This document shows positions 37,098 to 43,825 of a stretch of DNA of 64,000 nt, one piece after another. Each line of letters begins with the position of its first letter. Position 1 is the stretch's first letter. Both the position numbers and the translations under genes were made by a program. Location: contig JBFWQA010000005.1 of the NCBI GenBank assembly GCA_050249695.1, forward strand, positions 172,561 to 236,560, read 5' to 3'. The notes below the pieces were generated by a model, which did not search any database, was not told the DNA's origin, and worked only from the letters and a program-made list of their open reading frames with translations. Source of the DNA: JACKJP01 sp050249695. GTDB taxonomy: Bacteria; Pseudomonadota; Alphaproteobacteria; Rhizobiales; Tepidamorphaceae.

Positions 37098-37817
37098 ATG
37101 ACGGCCGATCATAGTATTTCAGCTCGCAAGTTCGATACCGGCCGGGCCGGCGAATACGAACAGCAGAGCCGCATCGCCCTTGCCGGCTACGATGCCTGCC
37201 ACGAACTTGCCGCCTGCATGCTCGCCGCTTCCATCGGCACCGGCAGGAAGGCGCGCATCCTCGTCGTCGGTGCCGGCGGCGGCGCGAAAGAAGTGGTCAC
37301 CGCGGGCGCGCTGGAGCCGAACTGGACGTTCACCGCGGTCGACCCCTCGCAGGCCATGATGGATCTGTCGATCGCCCGTCTTGAGGAGCATGATCTGCTC
37401 GGGAGAACGGAGATCGTCGTCGGCTCCCTTGACGGCGTTCCGGCCGCCGATCCGTTCGACGCTGCGACGCTGATAGGCGTTCTGCACCATATTCCGGGGG
37501 ACGCGGACAAGATCGTCCTGCTGCGCCAGATCGCGGAACGCCTTAAGCCGGGGGCGCCGCTGATCCTCGCCGGCAACCGCTACGCCTATGCCAGCCGCCC
37601 CCAGCTGCTGGCGGCCTGGGAACAGCGCTGGCGGATGACGGGGTCATCGCCTGATGAGATGAAGGCGAAGCTGGCCAAGATCCTCGACAGCGCCGATCCG
37701 CCGCAGTCCGAGGAAGCGGTCGCCGCGCTGCTCGCTCAGAGCGGGTTCGACGCGCCGGAACCCTTCTTCTCCAGCCTCTTCTGGTGCGCTTGGATGAGCC
37801 GCAAGCGGCCGGTGTGA
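37098..37817 (+). CDS. Class I SAM-dependent methyltransferase
   Basis: 239 residues. Motif I is RILVVGAGGGAKEVVTAG (about 52-69), the acidic loop TAVDPSQAMMDLSIARL, motif II-like DAATLIGVLHHIPGDADK and the post-motif LKPGAPLILAGN. The substrate is not identifiable; the KFDTGRAGEYEQQSRIALAGYDACHEL lead resembles small-molecule methyltransferases. GGGGAGG lies 5 bases upstream of the ATG, a strong ribosome site. Possibly co-transcribed with the TerC-family gene. Confidence 0.88.
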   Translation: MTADHSISARKFDTGRAGEYEQQSRIALAGYDACHELAACMLAASIGTGRKARILVVGAGGGAKEVVTAGALEPNWTFTAVDPSQAMMDLSIARLEEHDLLGRTEIVVGSLDGVPAADPFDAATLIGVLHHIPGDADKIVLLRQIAERLKPGAPLILAGNRYAYASRPQLLAAWEQRWRMTGSSPDEMKAKLAKILDSADPPQSEEAVAALLAQSGFDAPEPFFSSLFWCAWMSRKRPV

Positions 37818-37905
37818 AGGCCGCGAAAATATCAGCAAAGTCTTGAAACGGTCATTATGGCCTTGTCACACTGCGCCAACCGCTGCGAATCGCGAAAGGC
37901 AACCC

Positions 37906-39087
37906 ATGAACCGTATCGTCTCCGCCGCCTCCCTTTTCTTCCTTATCGCCATGGCGCCGGCACAGGCCGCCACTTGCGGCGGTGATTTCAATCAATGGCT
38001 GAACGGCGTCTTACAGGAGGCTCGCGCGGCGGGAATATCTGACCGGGCGATCAGAACGGCGTCGCCACAGATGGTCTATGACAAGAAGATCATTTCGCGC
38101 GACCGGGCCCAGGGCGTTTTCGCCCAGACGTTTCTGGAATTCTCCGGCCGCATGGTGTCTGGCTACCGGCTCACCAACGGCGCCGCGAACCTGCAGAAAT
38201 ACGCCAATGTATTCAAGGCTGTGGAACAGAAATACGGTGTGCCCGGCCCGGTGATCGTGGCCTTCTGGGCGCTGGAAACCGATTTCGGCGCCGTCCAGGG
38301 CGATTTCCATACCTTCACCGCCCTCACGACGCTTTCCTATGACTGTCGCCGCCCCGAACTGTTCCGCCCGCAACTGATCGCAGCCCTCAAGCTGCTCGAT
38401 CACGGCGACCTGCCCATCTCCGACTTCGTTGGCGCCTGGGCGGGCGAGATCGGTCAGACGCAGATCCTCCCCAAGGATTACATCGAATATGGCGTCGATT
38501 TCGACGGCGACGGCAAGGTCGACCTCAAGCGCTCCACGCCGGACGTCATCGCGACGGCCGGCCATTTCATCCAGGGCCTCGGCTGGCGTCGCGGCGAACC
38601 CTGGCTGGAAGAGGTTCAGGTGCCCGCCAACATGAACTGGGAAGAGGCCCGCCTGGACAACAAGCTCCCGCGCGCCGACTGGGCCGCCCGAGGCGTGCGC
38701 CGCGCCGATGGCGGGGCGTTGCCCAAGGACGGCCTCCCGGCAAGCCTGCTTCTGCCGATGGGACACACCGGGCCGGCCTTCCTCGCCTACCCCAATTTCG
38801 GCGTCTATCTGGAGTGGAACCAGTCACTGGTCTACTGCACGACCGCTGCCTATCTCGCCACCCGTCTTGCCGGCGCGCCCAAAGTGTCGGCAGCCGCCAA
38901 TCCGCCGGGCCTGTCGCTTGGCGAGATGAAGGTGCTTCAGCAGAAATTGCAGGCGCGCGGATATCATGTCGGCGAGGTTGACGGCATCCTGGGCGAGAAC
39001 ACGCGCGCGGCCGTGCGCGCCGAGCAGAAGCGGCTCGGGCTGCCCGCGGACGGGTGGCCGACCCAGGCACTCGCCGGTCAGCTCTGA
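37906..39087 (+). CDS. Lytic murein transglycosylase, MltB family, with peptidoglycan-binding domain
   Basis: 393 residues. Signal peptide of ~21 residues (AASLFFLIAMAPAQA). The SLT_2/MltB domain follows, with catalytic Glu124 in WALETDFGAVQGD, and GEIGQTQILPKDYIEYGVDFDGDGKVDL (DxDGD calcium-type loop). A peptidoglycan-binding type 1 domain covers about 330-393 (LSLGEMKVLQQKLQARGYHVGEVDG). The enzyme cleaves glycan strands to 1,6-anhydroMurNAc products in the periplasm. The ATG at 37906 is preceded by CGAAAGG; the frame extends to 37843. It is convergent with the extensin-like lipoprotein gene, 3 bases away. Confidence 0.94.
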   Translation: MNRIVSAASLFFLIAMAPAQAATCGGDFNQWLNGVLQEARAAGISDRAIRTASPQMVYDKKIISRDRAQGVFAQTFLEFSGRMVSGYRLTNGAANLQKYANVFKAVEQKYGVPGPVIVAFWALETDFGAVQGDFHTFTALTTLSYDCRRPELFRPQLIAALKLLDHGDLPISDFVGAWAGEIGQTQILPKDYIEYGVDFDGDGKVDLKRSTPDVIATAGHFIQGLGWRRGEPWLEEVQVPANMNWEEARLDNKLPRADWAARGVRRADGGALPKDGLPASLLLPMGHTGPAFLAYPNFGVYLEWNQSLVYCTTAAYLATRLAGAPKVSAAANPPGLSLGEMKVLQQKLQARGYHVGEVDGILGENTRAAVRAEQKRLGLPADGWPTQALAGQL

Positions 39088-39090
39088 CGC

Positions 39091-39792
39091 CTACTTGCAG
39101 TAATGCGTGCCCTGCGCGTTGTGCCGCGCCAGATCGAGATGGAGGTGGTCCTGATGGTGCCGGTCCGATTCCGGACCGAGCACGGTCGTGAAGATGTCGC
39201 AGCTCTCCCGATGCACGGCGCGCAGGAATCCGGCCTCCCGGCTGATGCCGAAGAAGCTGTCCCAGCCGTCCTTGACGCTGATCTCGCGTCCGCCCGCGAG
39301 CTTGAATGCGGCGACGTCGAGCGCGTTGCCGAATGAATGTTCCGAAAGCTTGGCGCCGCGCTCATTGTTGCGCGTGCGGCAGCCGTAGCTGGCGATGTTC
39401 TTGACCTCCACCACGGGCTGCCCGAAGCGGATCAGCGCCGCCGGCTGGACGACGGTGCGCAACCAATGTTGTACGGCAACGACCATCTGGCAATTGAGCG
39501 TCGCCGCGGGCTTGATGTCGGCAAGCCCCATACCGATCGAGCTCAACGCGAAAGGCTGACGGATGCCGCAGACTCCCGGCCCGTCGATCGGCTCTTTGCG
39601 GTCGACGAAGGCCGTCACCATGGCCCCCTTCAGGCCCAGGCACTGCATCTCCGCCTCGTCGCGCCAACGGTTGCGTTCGACCTCGTCGCGCGACTGGCCG
39701 CCGAACATGTTGAACGACGGCCCGGAGCAGGCCGACAGCAAAACGCCCAGCACCAGGGCGAGCGCCCCGTGTTTCAGAATAGTCCGTCCCAT
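39091..39792 (-). CDS. Extensin-like lipoprotein (LAS-type metallopeptidase motif)
   Basis: 233 residues. A lipoprotein signal ends at LLSAC (Cys22), so the protein should be membrane-anchored in the cell envelope. The extensin-like C-terminal domain has SEHSFGNALDVAAFKL (H-x-x-G-x-A-x-D) and HHQDHLHLDLARH (H-x-H), the likely zinc ligands of a peptidoglycan endopeptidase fold. It is a distant paralog of the protein at 35591-36334. A TTAA-N7-TTAA CtrA-type box lies 50 bases upstream (39842-39856), suggesting cell-cycle control. Confidence 0.87.
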   Translation of the reverse strand: MGRTILKHGALALVLGVLLSACSGPSFNMFGGQSRDEVERNRWRDEAEMQCLGLKGAMVTAFVDRKEPIDGPGVCGIRQPFALSSIGMGLADIKPAATLNCQMVVAVQHWLRTVVQPAALIRFGQPVVEVKNIASYGCRTRNNERGAKLSEHSFGNALDVAAFKLAGGREISVKDGWDSFFGISREAGFLRAVHRESCDIFTTVLGPESDRHHQDHLHLDLARHNAQGTHYCK

Positions 39793-39841
39793 GGAGATGA
39801 TCCTGCGCCCGAGAGGGCAAATTTCCCGTGAAGAAACAGGG

Positions 39842-39856
39842 TTAAGCGAGGGTTAA
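39842..39856. promoter_or_regulatory. CtrA-type box, TTAA-N7-TTAA
   Basis: TTAA (39842-39845), seven bases, TTAA (39853-39856): an exact match to the CtrA consensus spacing of alphaproteobacteria. It lies 50-64 bases before the start of the extensin-like lipoprotein gene. The second half overlaps a small hairpin CGAGGG-TTAAG-CCCTCG (39847-39863). CtrA control of envelope genes is established in relatives; here it is inferred. Confidence 0.55.
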
Positions 39857-39982
39857 GCCCTCGACACCCTGATGTGCGGACAGCCCCGCGGCGGCCCCGT
39901 GAGCAGGCCCGCACGCGCGGCCTTCGCAATTGGCCTCACGCACCTGATGCCCCTGGGGTCGGTATGTGGCCCGATGGATGAA

Positions 39983-40010
39983 GCGGGGCGCCGCTGGCAC
40001 GGCGCCCCGC
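39983..40010. other. 11-bp perfect stem-loop in gene-free stretch
   Basis: Arms GCGGGGCGCCG (39983-39993) and CGGCGCCCCGC (40000-40010) with a 6-base loop. No U tract follows on either strand, so it is not a normal terminator. Flanking bases could extend it (GGC..ATGG before, CCAT..GCC after) into a rod-like fold, which would suit a structured RNA. Confidence 0.5.
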
Positions 40011-40130
40011 AACTCCCATGAGCCTGCGCCCGCCGCATCGCTGGCGACGCATTCTGCGGCCAGACCCGGCTAAAGGCCCGCGGCAGGAGGAAGGCGGGAA
40101 ATACGCAACGCAACTCAACAACTGATACGC

Positions 40131-40284
40131 GTTGCCCGCCCGGCGATTCGAACCCTTGGCGAGGCGCGATACGCAGCCGGGTCAGAAGGGCAACAGAACG
40201 GACTCTGCCAGATTACGGTTTGCGAACCGTTAGTTGGCAGCGAAACGAACTGTCCCGTTTAGGGCCAAGCTGATTAACGGGACA
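40131..40284. other. Three consecutive stem-loops, candidate structured RNA or palindromic element
   Basis: Stem 1: GTTGCCC (40131-40137) with GGGCAAC (40188-40194), enclosing CCCGGC (40139-40144) with GCCGGG (40176-40181). Stem 2: CTGCCA (40205-40210) with TGGCAG (40235-40240), enclosing ACGGTT/AACCGT closed by TGCG. Stem 3: TGTCCCGTT (40251-40259) with AACGGGACA (40276-40284). Bases 40198-40204 (AACGGAC) can alternatively pair with the stem-3 5' arm. No tRNA, tmRNA or known riboswitch could be fitted. No coding gene is supported here, and the strand is unknown. Confidence 0.5.
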
Positions 40285-40393
40285 CAGTGCAATCGTTGAC
40301 GCGCGCGACCCGGCACGCCGGCACGCGCCGATTGTGGCGGAAATCCGGCATCCACCGCATTGGAAGGGTCTTGTCGATGATTTGTTACCCGTC

Positions 40394-40414
40394 CGCGAAA
40401 AAAGGTTTTTCGCG
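40394..40414. other. Inverted repeat CGCGAAAAA-AGG-TTTTTCGCG
   Basis: A 9-bp perfect inverted repeat with a 3-base centre, about 155 bases before the 27-codon gene at 40570. It could be an operator or a compact hairpin; the A/T tracts would also give bent DNA. No function can be assigned. Confidence 0.4.
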
Positions 40415-40569
40415 CCGCAACTTTCCTACAGCCTAACCGTTTCAATGGTTCGTCTGAACGAGCGGGCCGGCGAATGGCCATTCATGCGGCGGCGCACAAT
40501 CAAAAACGCTTTGAGCCCGTCCGCATCGCCGGTACCATCGTCTTATGCCACCACTGGCAGGAGGCCAAC

Positions 40570-40653
40570 ATGACGAGATCGAAGACCCTGAATACAATGG
40601 TTCTTGGTTTTGCGTTCCTGTTTGTCGCGGCCATCGTGCTCGGCACGATGTAG
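40570..40653 (+). CDS. Small membrane peptide, 27 residues
   Basis: An ATG frame of 27 codons ending in TAG encodes MTRSKTLNTMVLGFAFLFV-type sequence continuing AAIVLGTM: a short basic N-terminus (Arg3, Lys5) and one membrane helix from about residue 9 to 27. AGGAGG lies exactly 5 bases before the ATG, the best ribosome site in this stretch. A rho-independent terminator follows 50 bases after the stop, so the gene forms a tidy monocistronic unit. Family unknown. The positive-inside pattern, strong Shine-Dalgarno and terminator are the support; homologs would settle it. Confidence 0.6.
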   Translation: MTRSKTLNTMVLGFAFLFVAAIVLGTM

Positions 40654-40703
40654 ATCATCCTGAAAGCCGGGAAATAAGCTCCCGGGATCTTTGAATGAAA
40701 CTG

Positions 40704-40727
40704 GCCGCCATTGGCGGCTTTTTCTTT
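40704..40727 (+). terminator. Rho-independent terminator
   Basis: GCCGCC (40704-40709), loop ATT, GGCGGC (40713-40718), then TTTTTCTTT. It lies ~50 bases after the small membrane-peptide stop and 21 bases before the metF stop, which is convergent. Confidence 0.85.
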
Positions 40728-40748
40728 GGTGGCCCTCGTCCGGGCGGA

Positions 40749-41615
40749 TCAGGCCGCCGCGACGGCCTTGCCGCTAATCCCCGCTCTCTGCGCCAGCGCG
40801 ATAGAAGGCGCGGCCTTGTTGAGCGTGTAGATATGGAAGGATGGCACGCCGGCCGCCGTCAGGTCCGACAGCTGCGCGGCCGCATAATCCACCGCCCTTT
40901 CCGCAGTGAGCACCGGATCATCCTCGGCGCCGGCGAAATGGGCCAGCATTTCAGCAGGTATCTCGGCTCCGCACTGCTCGGCCATGCGCCTGACGGCAGC
41001 GAAGTTGGCAACCGGCAGGATGCCGGGGACGAGTTCGATGCTGATGCCGCGCCGCGCGATACGTTCGCGCAGATCATGGAAATGGCGGTTGCGAAAGAAA
41101 AACTGGGTGATCGCTCGGGTCGCTCCGGCGTCGGCCTTGGCTTCGAGCATGTCGAGATCCACGTCGAAATTCGCCGATTCCGGATGCTTTTCCGGATAGG
41201 CGGCAACCGTGATTTCAAACCTTCCGATCCGCTGCAGCCCGGCAACAAGCTCGGCCGCGTTGCGATAGCCGTTCGGATGAGCCTCGAAACGCCCCGCGAA
41301 TGCGCCGGGCGGATCGCCGCGCAGCGCGACGATGCGGTGGATGCCTGCCTCGAGGTAGCTGCGCGCGACGGCATCCACATCGTCCCGGCTGGCGCCCACG
41401 CAGGTCAGATGCCCGGCGGCGGCGATACGATGCCGCTCGACGATGTCGCGGAGCACGCCCAGCGTGCGGTCGCGCGTCGAACCGCCTGCCCCGTAGGTGA
41501 CCGAGACGAACTCGGGCGCAAGGCCCTTCAGTTCGCCGATTGCCTGGTCGAGCGCAATCGCGCCGCCGTCGGTCTTTGGGGGAAAAAACTCAAATGACAG
41601 ATTGACGAGTTGCAT
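40749..41615 (-). CDS. metF: 5,10-methylenetetrahydrofolate reductase MetF
   Basis: 288 residues, a TIM-barrel flavoprotein that reduces methylene-THF to methyl-THF for methionine synthesis. It starts MQLVNLSFEFFPPKT with the conserved EFFPPK, followed by VSVTYGAGGS, HLTCVGASRDDV, RGDPPG (FAD/folate) and QFFFRNRHFHDL. The TTG/ATG choice is not an issue: ATG at 41615 fits the family. It lies 12 bases after the ArsR-methyltransferase gene, so the two form an operon probably controlled by that protein. Confidence 0.96.
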   Translation of the reverse strand: MQLVNLSFEFFPPKTDGGAIALDQAIGELKGLAPEFVSVTYGAGGSTRDRTLGVLRDIVERHRIAAAGHLTCVGASRDDVDAVARSYLEAGIHRIVALRGDPPGAFAGRFEAHPNGYRNAAELVAGLQRIGRFEITVAAYPEKHPESANFDVDLDMLEAKADAGATRAITQFFFRNRHFHDLRERIARRGISIELVPGILPVANFAAVRRMAEQCGAEIPAEMLAHFAGAEDDPVLTAERAVDYAAAQLSDLTAAGVPSFHIYTLNKAAPSIALAQRAGISGKAVAAA

Positions 41616-41627
41616 GATCGGTATGCC

Positions 41628-42602
41628 CTACGCCGCGGCGATCGCGTCGGAAGCGGCAGCCGCGCGCCCCGACCAGATCGTCACGGTCAGTTTTCCCGGC
41701 TCGCCCGAGCCGATATCCCACATTTCCCCCGGCGTGATGCCGGCTTCTTCCAGCCAGCCATTGATCTGTTCGGGGTTGAAGCCGAGCCGGCGGTGCGCGT
41801 GATTCTCGCGCAGTTGTTCCATGTCGTGAGGCGCCAGATCGACGATGACGGCAAGGCCGCCGGGTTTCAAAAGCCGCGCCGCCTCGCGCACCGCAAGCGC
41901 CGGGTTGTCGAGAAAGTGCAGCACCTGATGCAGGATGACGGCGTCGGCGCTACCGGTGTCGACTTGCGGATTGTAGACATCACCCTGCCGCAGTTGCGCG
42001 TGACGCACTCCCGCTGAATCCAGCCGGGACCGCGCATAGTGAAGCATGTCCTGCGACAGATCGATGCCGACGCCCCGACGATACCGGTCGGCAAGGAGTT
42101 CCAGCATCCGCGCCGTGCCGGTGCCAAGATCGACGAGAAGGTCGAGCCCACGCGGGATCAGCGCCTCGATTCGCGCTTCGACTTCCTTCTCCGGCGCCTG
42201 GAGCGAGCGGATTTCGTCCCACTTCGCCGCATTGGCGCTGAAATAGCGCGCCGCCAGCGCGGCATGGGCCTCCCGCACCGCCTCAAGCCGCTCGAGATCG
42301 CGGCGCAGAATGGGGTCATGGGGATCGCTCATCGCAAGCAGTTCGGACACCAGGCGGCCGCCCGCGCCGCTCTCGGCAAGGCGAAAAAACGCCCAGGTGC
42401 CTTCGGGATGCCGCTCGACGAGCCCGGCGTCGCCCAGCAACTTGAGATGGCGCGAAATGCGCGGCTGGCTCTGGCCGAGAATGTCAGTCAGGTCCTTGAC
42501 GCTGCGTTCCCCGCGCGCCAGAAGCGACAGGATGCGCAGCCGCGTGGGCTCCCCGGCCGCACGCAGGCCCGTCAATATCTCTTCCAGCCGAGCACCGGCC
42601 AC
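41628..42602 (-). CDS. ArsR-type regulator fused to a SAM-dependent methyltransferase
   Basis: 324 residues. An N-terminal ArsR winged helix (residues ~5-75: AAGEPTRLRILSLLARGERSVKDL, recognition helix QSQPRISRHLKLLGDAGLV) has no metal-binding cysteines. A class I methyltransferase domain follows (LLVDLGTGTARMLELL near 155-170; DAVILHQVLHFL; LLKPGGLAVIVDLAP). Placed directly upstream of metF, it is likely a regulator sensing SAM or SAH; whether it still methylates anything is unknown. The start is most likely GTG at 42602, with GAGG six bases upstream; a TTG at 42614 is the alternative. An AT-rich palindrome at 42620-42637 is its probable operator. Confidence 0.9.
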   Translation of the reverse strand: MAGARLEEILTGLRAAGEPTRLRILSLLARGERSVKDLTDILGQSQPRISRHLKLLGDAGLVERHPEGTWAFFRLAESGAGGRLVSELLAMSDPHDPILRRDLERLEAVREAHAALAARYFSANAAKWDEIRSLQAPEKEVEARIEALIPRGLDLLVDLGTGTARMLELLADRYRRGVGIDLSQDMLHYARSRLDSAGVRHAQLRQGDVYNPQVDTGSADAVILHQVLHFLDNPALAVREAARLLKPGGLAVIVDLAPHDMEQLRENHAHRRLGFNPEQINGWLEEAGITPGEMWDIGSGEPGKLTVTIWSGRAAAASDAIAAA

Positions 42603-42619
42603 GGGACGCCTCAATCATT

Positions 42620-42637
42620 CATAAAGATATATTTATG
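42620..42637. promoter_or_regulatory. Probable ArsR-type operator upstream of the regulator-metF operon
   Basis: CATAAAGATATATTTATG: 16 of 18 positions are symmetric (CATAAA / TTTATG arms around ATAT). It is strikingly AT-rich in a GC-rich genome and lies 18-35 bases upstream of the GTG start, overlapping the expected promoter. Size and shape fit ArsR-family dimers, supporting autorepression and metF control. Confidence 0.65.
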
Positions 42638-42714
42638 TTTAAACTTGGAGCGCGGGAAATGCAAGCATCGCGAGGAAGCAGAGAAATGGGACCGGAAAGT
42701 CGATCGGGTGGCAT

Positions 42715-43212
42715 ATGACGGGATCGAGCGGAAGCCGCGAGGGAGAAGTCGCGCTCGACGCGCCGCCGCGGGCCGACGATGCGGGTCTCGTTTTCGTCGG
42801 CCATGTCGAGACCCCCTGGCGTAGCCGGGCAGATTGTCCGCGCAACATCCGGCAGGCCCGCGAGCGGGACGGCTGGAGCCGGTTGCACGTCGCGGCGCCC
42901 TTCCGCCCGGCCCTCACCGGGCTCGCCGTGGGGCAGCCGATCATCGTGCTTTACTGGCTAGGCGGGGCCCGCCGCGATCTCATCCTGCAACGACCCCGAC
43001 ATCGCGATACCGCGACCGGCACGTTCAACCTGCGTTCGCCCGTGCGCCCGAACCCGATCGGCCTTGCTGTAACGACCATCCGCACTCTCAACGTCGAACA
43101 GGGTGTTCTTGACATCGATCCGCTCGACTGCCTGGACGGCACCTCGCTCATCGACATCAAGCCGTGGCTGGAAAGCGTCGATATCCCCGCTGCAGCTACG
43201 CCGGCCGGGTGA
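42715..43212 (+). CDS. trmO: TsaA/TrmO-type tRNA (t6A37) N6-methyltransferase
   Basis: 165 residues, the beta-barrel TsaA/TrmO family (formerly UPF0066). Visible motifs: VFVGHVETPW at the start of the domain, CPRNIRQAR, FNLRSPVRPNPIGL with the invariant RPNPIG, and LDIDPLDCLDGTSLIDIKPW. TrmO methylates t6A37 of certain tRNAs with SAM. The N-terminal ~20 residues are extra. The gene diverges from the ArsR-methyltransferase gene and overlaps the 3' end of tag by 17 bases (convergent). Confidence 0.88.
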   Translation: MTGSSGSREGEVALDAPPRADDAGLVFVGHVETPWRSRADCPRNIRQARERDGWSRLHVAAPFRPALTGLAVGQPIIVLYWLGGARRDLILQRPRHRDTATGTFNLRSPVRPNPIGLAVTTIRTLNVEQGVLDIDPLDCLDGTSLIDIKPWLESVDIPAAATPAG

Positions 43213-43825
43213 ATGCTTCGCGCTCGGCCTCGCACTCGGCCCGCAGGGCGCAACCCTCGAGGTGATCGTTCACCAGCCCCATCGCCTGCATGAAGGCATA
43301 GACCGTGGTCGGCCCCACGAAACGCCAGCCGCGCTTCTTGAGGTCCTTCGATATCGCCTTCGACATGTCGGTCTGCGCCATCGCCTTGACCGTCGCCCAG
43401 TCGATCGTCCCGGGCCGGGCCTCGGGCCGTGGCTCATGAGCCCAGAAATAGGCGGCCAGCGAACCGAATTCCCTTTGCAGTTCCGTCGCCCGCGCGGCGT
43501 TGTTGATCGCCGCCTCGATCTTTCCCCGGTGACGCACGATTCCCGCATCGACCAGCAGCCGGACGACATCCTTTTCGCCGAACCGTGCGACTTCGTGAAA
43601 ATCGAACCCGGTAAAGGCTTTGCGGAAATTCTCGCGCTTGCGCAGGATGGTCAGCCACGACAGGCCGGATTGGAAGCCTTCAAGGCATATCTTCTCGAAC
43701 AGCCTGAAATCGTCGCCCTGCGGGCGGCCCCATTCATGGTCGTGATAGTCGATATAGTCGGCAAGCCCGCCATGCCACCCGCAGCGCGCGATCCCGTCCT
43801 CGCCGATGATCAGACCATTGCTCAT
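43196..43825 (-). CDS. tag: DNA-3-methyladenine glycosylase I (Tag)
   Basis: 209 residues, the constitutive HhH-superfamily glycosylase that excises 3-methyladenine. Zinc-binding pieces are CGWHGG at the N-terminus (Cys15) with YHDHEWG, and the C-terminal NDHLEGC (His and Cys). FQSGLSWLTILRKRENFRKAF and KKRGWRFVGPTTVYAFMQAMG are family hallmarks. Its ATG overlaps the MscS-type gene's stop (43822-43825), so the two are coupled. It runs convergently into trmO. Confidence 0.95.
   Translation of the reverse strand: MSNGLIIGEDGIARCGWHGGLADYIDYHDHEWGRPQGDDFRLFEKICLEGFQSGLSWLTILRKRENFRKAFTGFDFHEVARFGEKDVVRLLVDAGIVRHRGKIEAAINNAARATELQREFGSLAAYFWAHEPRPEARPGTIDWATVKAMAQTDMSKAISKDLKKRGWRFVGPTTVYAFMQAMGLVNDHLEGCALRAECEAEREAFTRPA

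Noticed and set aside
40131..40200. tRNA or tRNA remnant, because GATTCGAACCC (T-loop-like on the minus strand) occurs at 40145-40155
   Set aside because: The flanking bases cannot form a 5-bp T stem, there is no matching acceptor stem with CCA, and no anticodon arm with a 7-base loop fits.
40080..40262. A coding gene of ~55 codons on the plus strand after GGAGGAAGG
   Set aside because: Two plus-strand frames are open here, but neither has an ATG, GTG or TTG at a suitable distance, and the region is dominated by stem-loops.
39850..40300. Two-piece (permuted) tmRNA
   Set aside because: No resume-codon/tag frame of the alphaproteobacterial AND... type and no recognisable acceptor piece were found on either strand.
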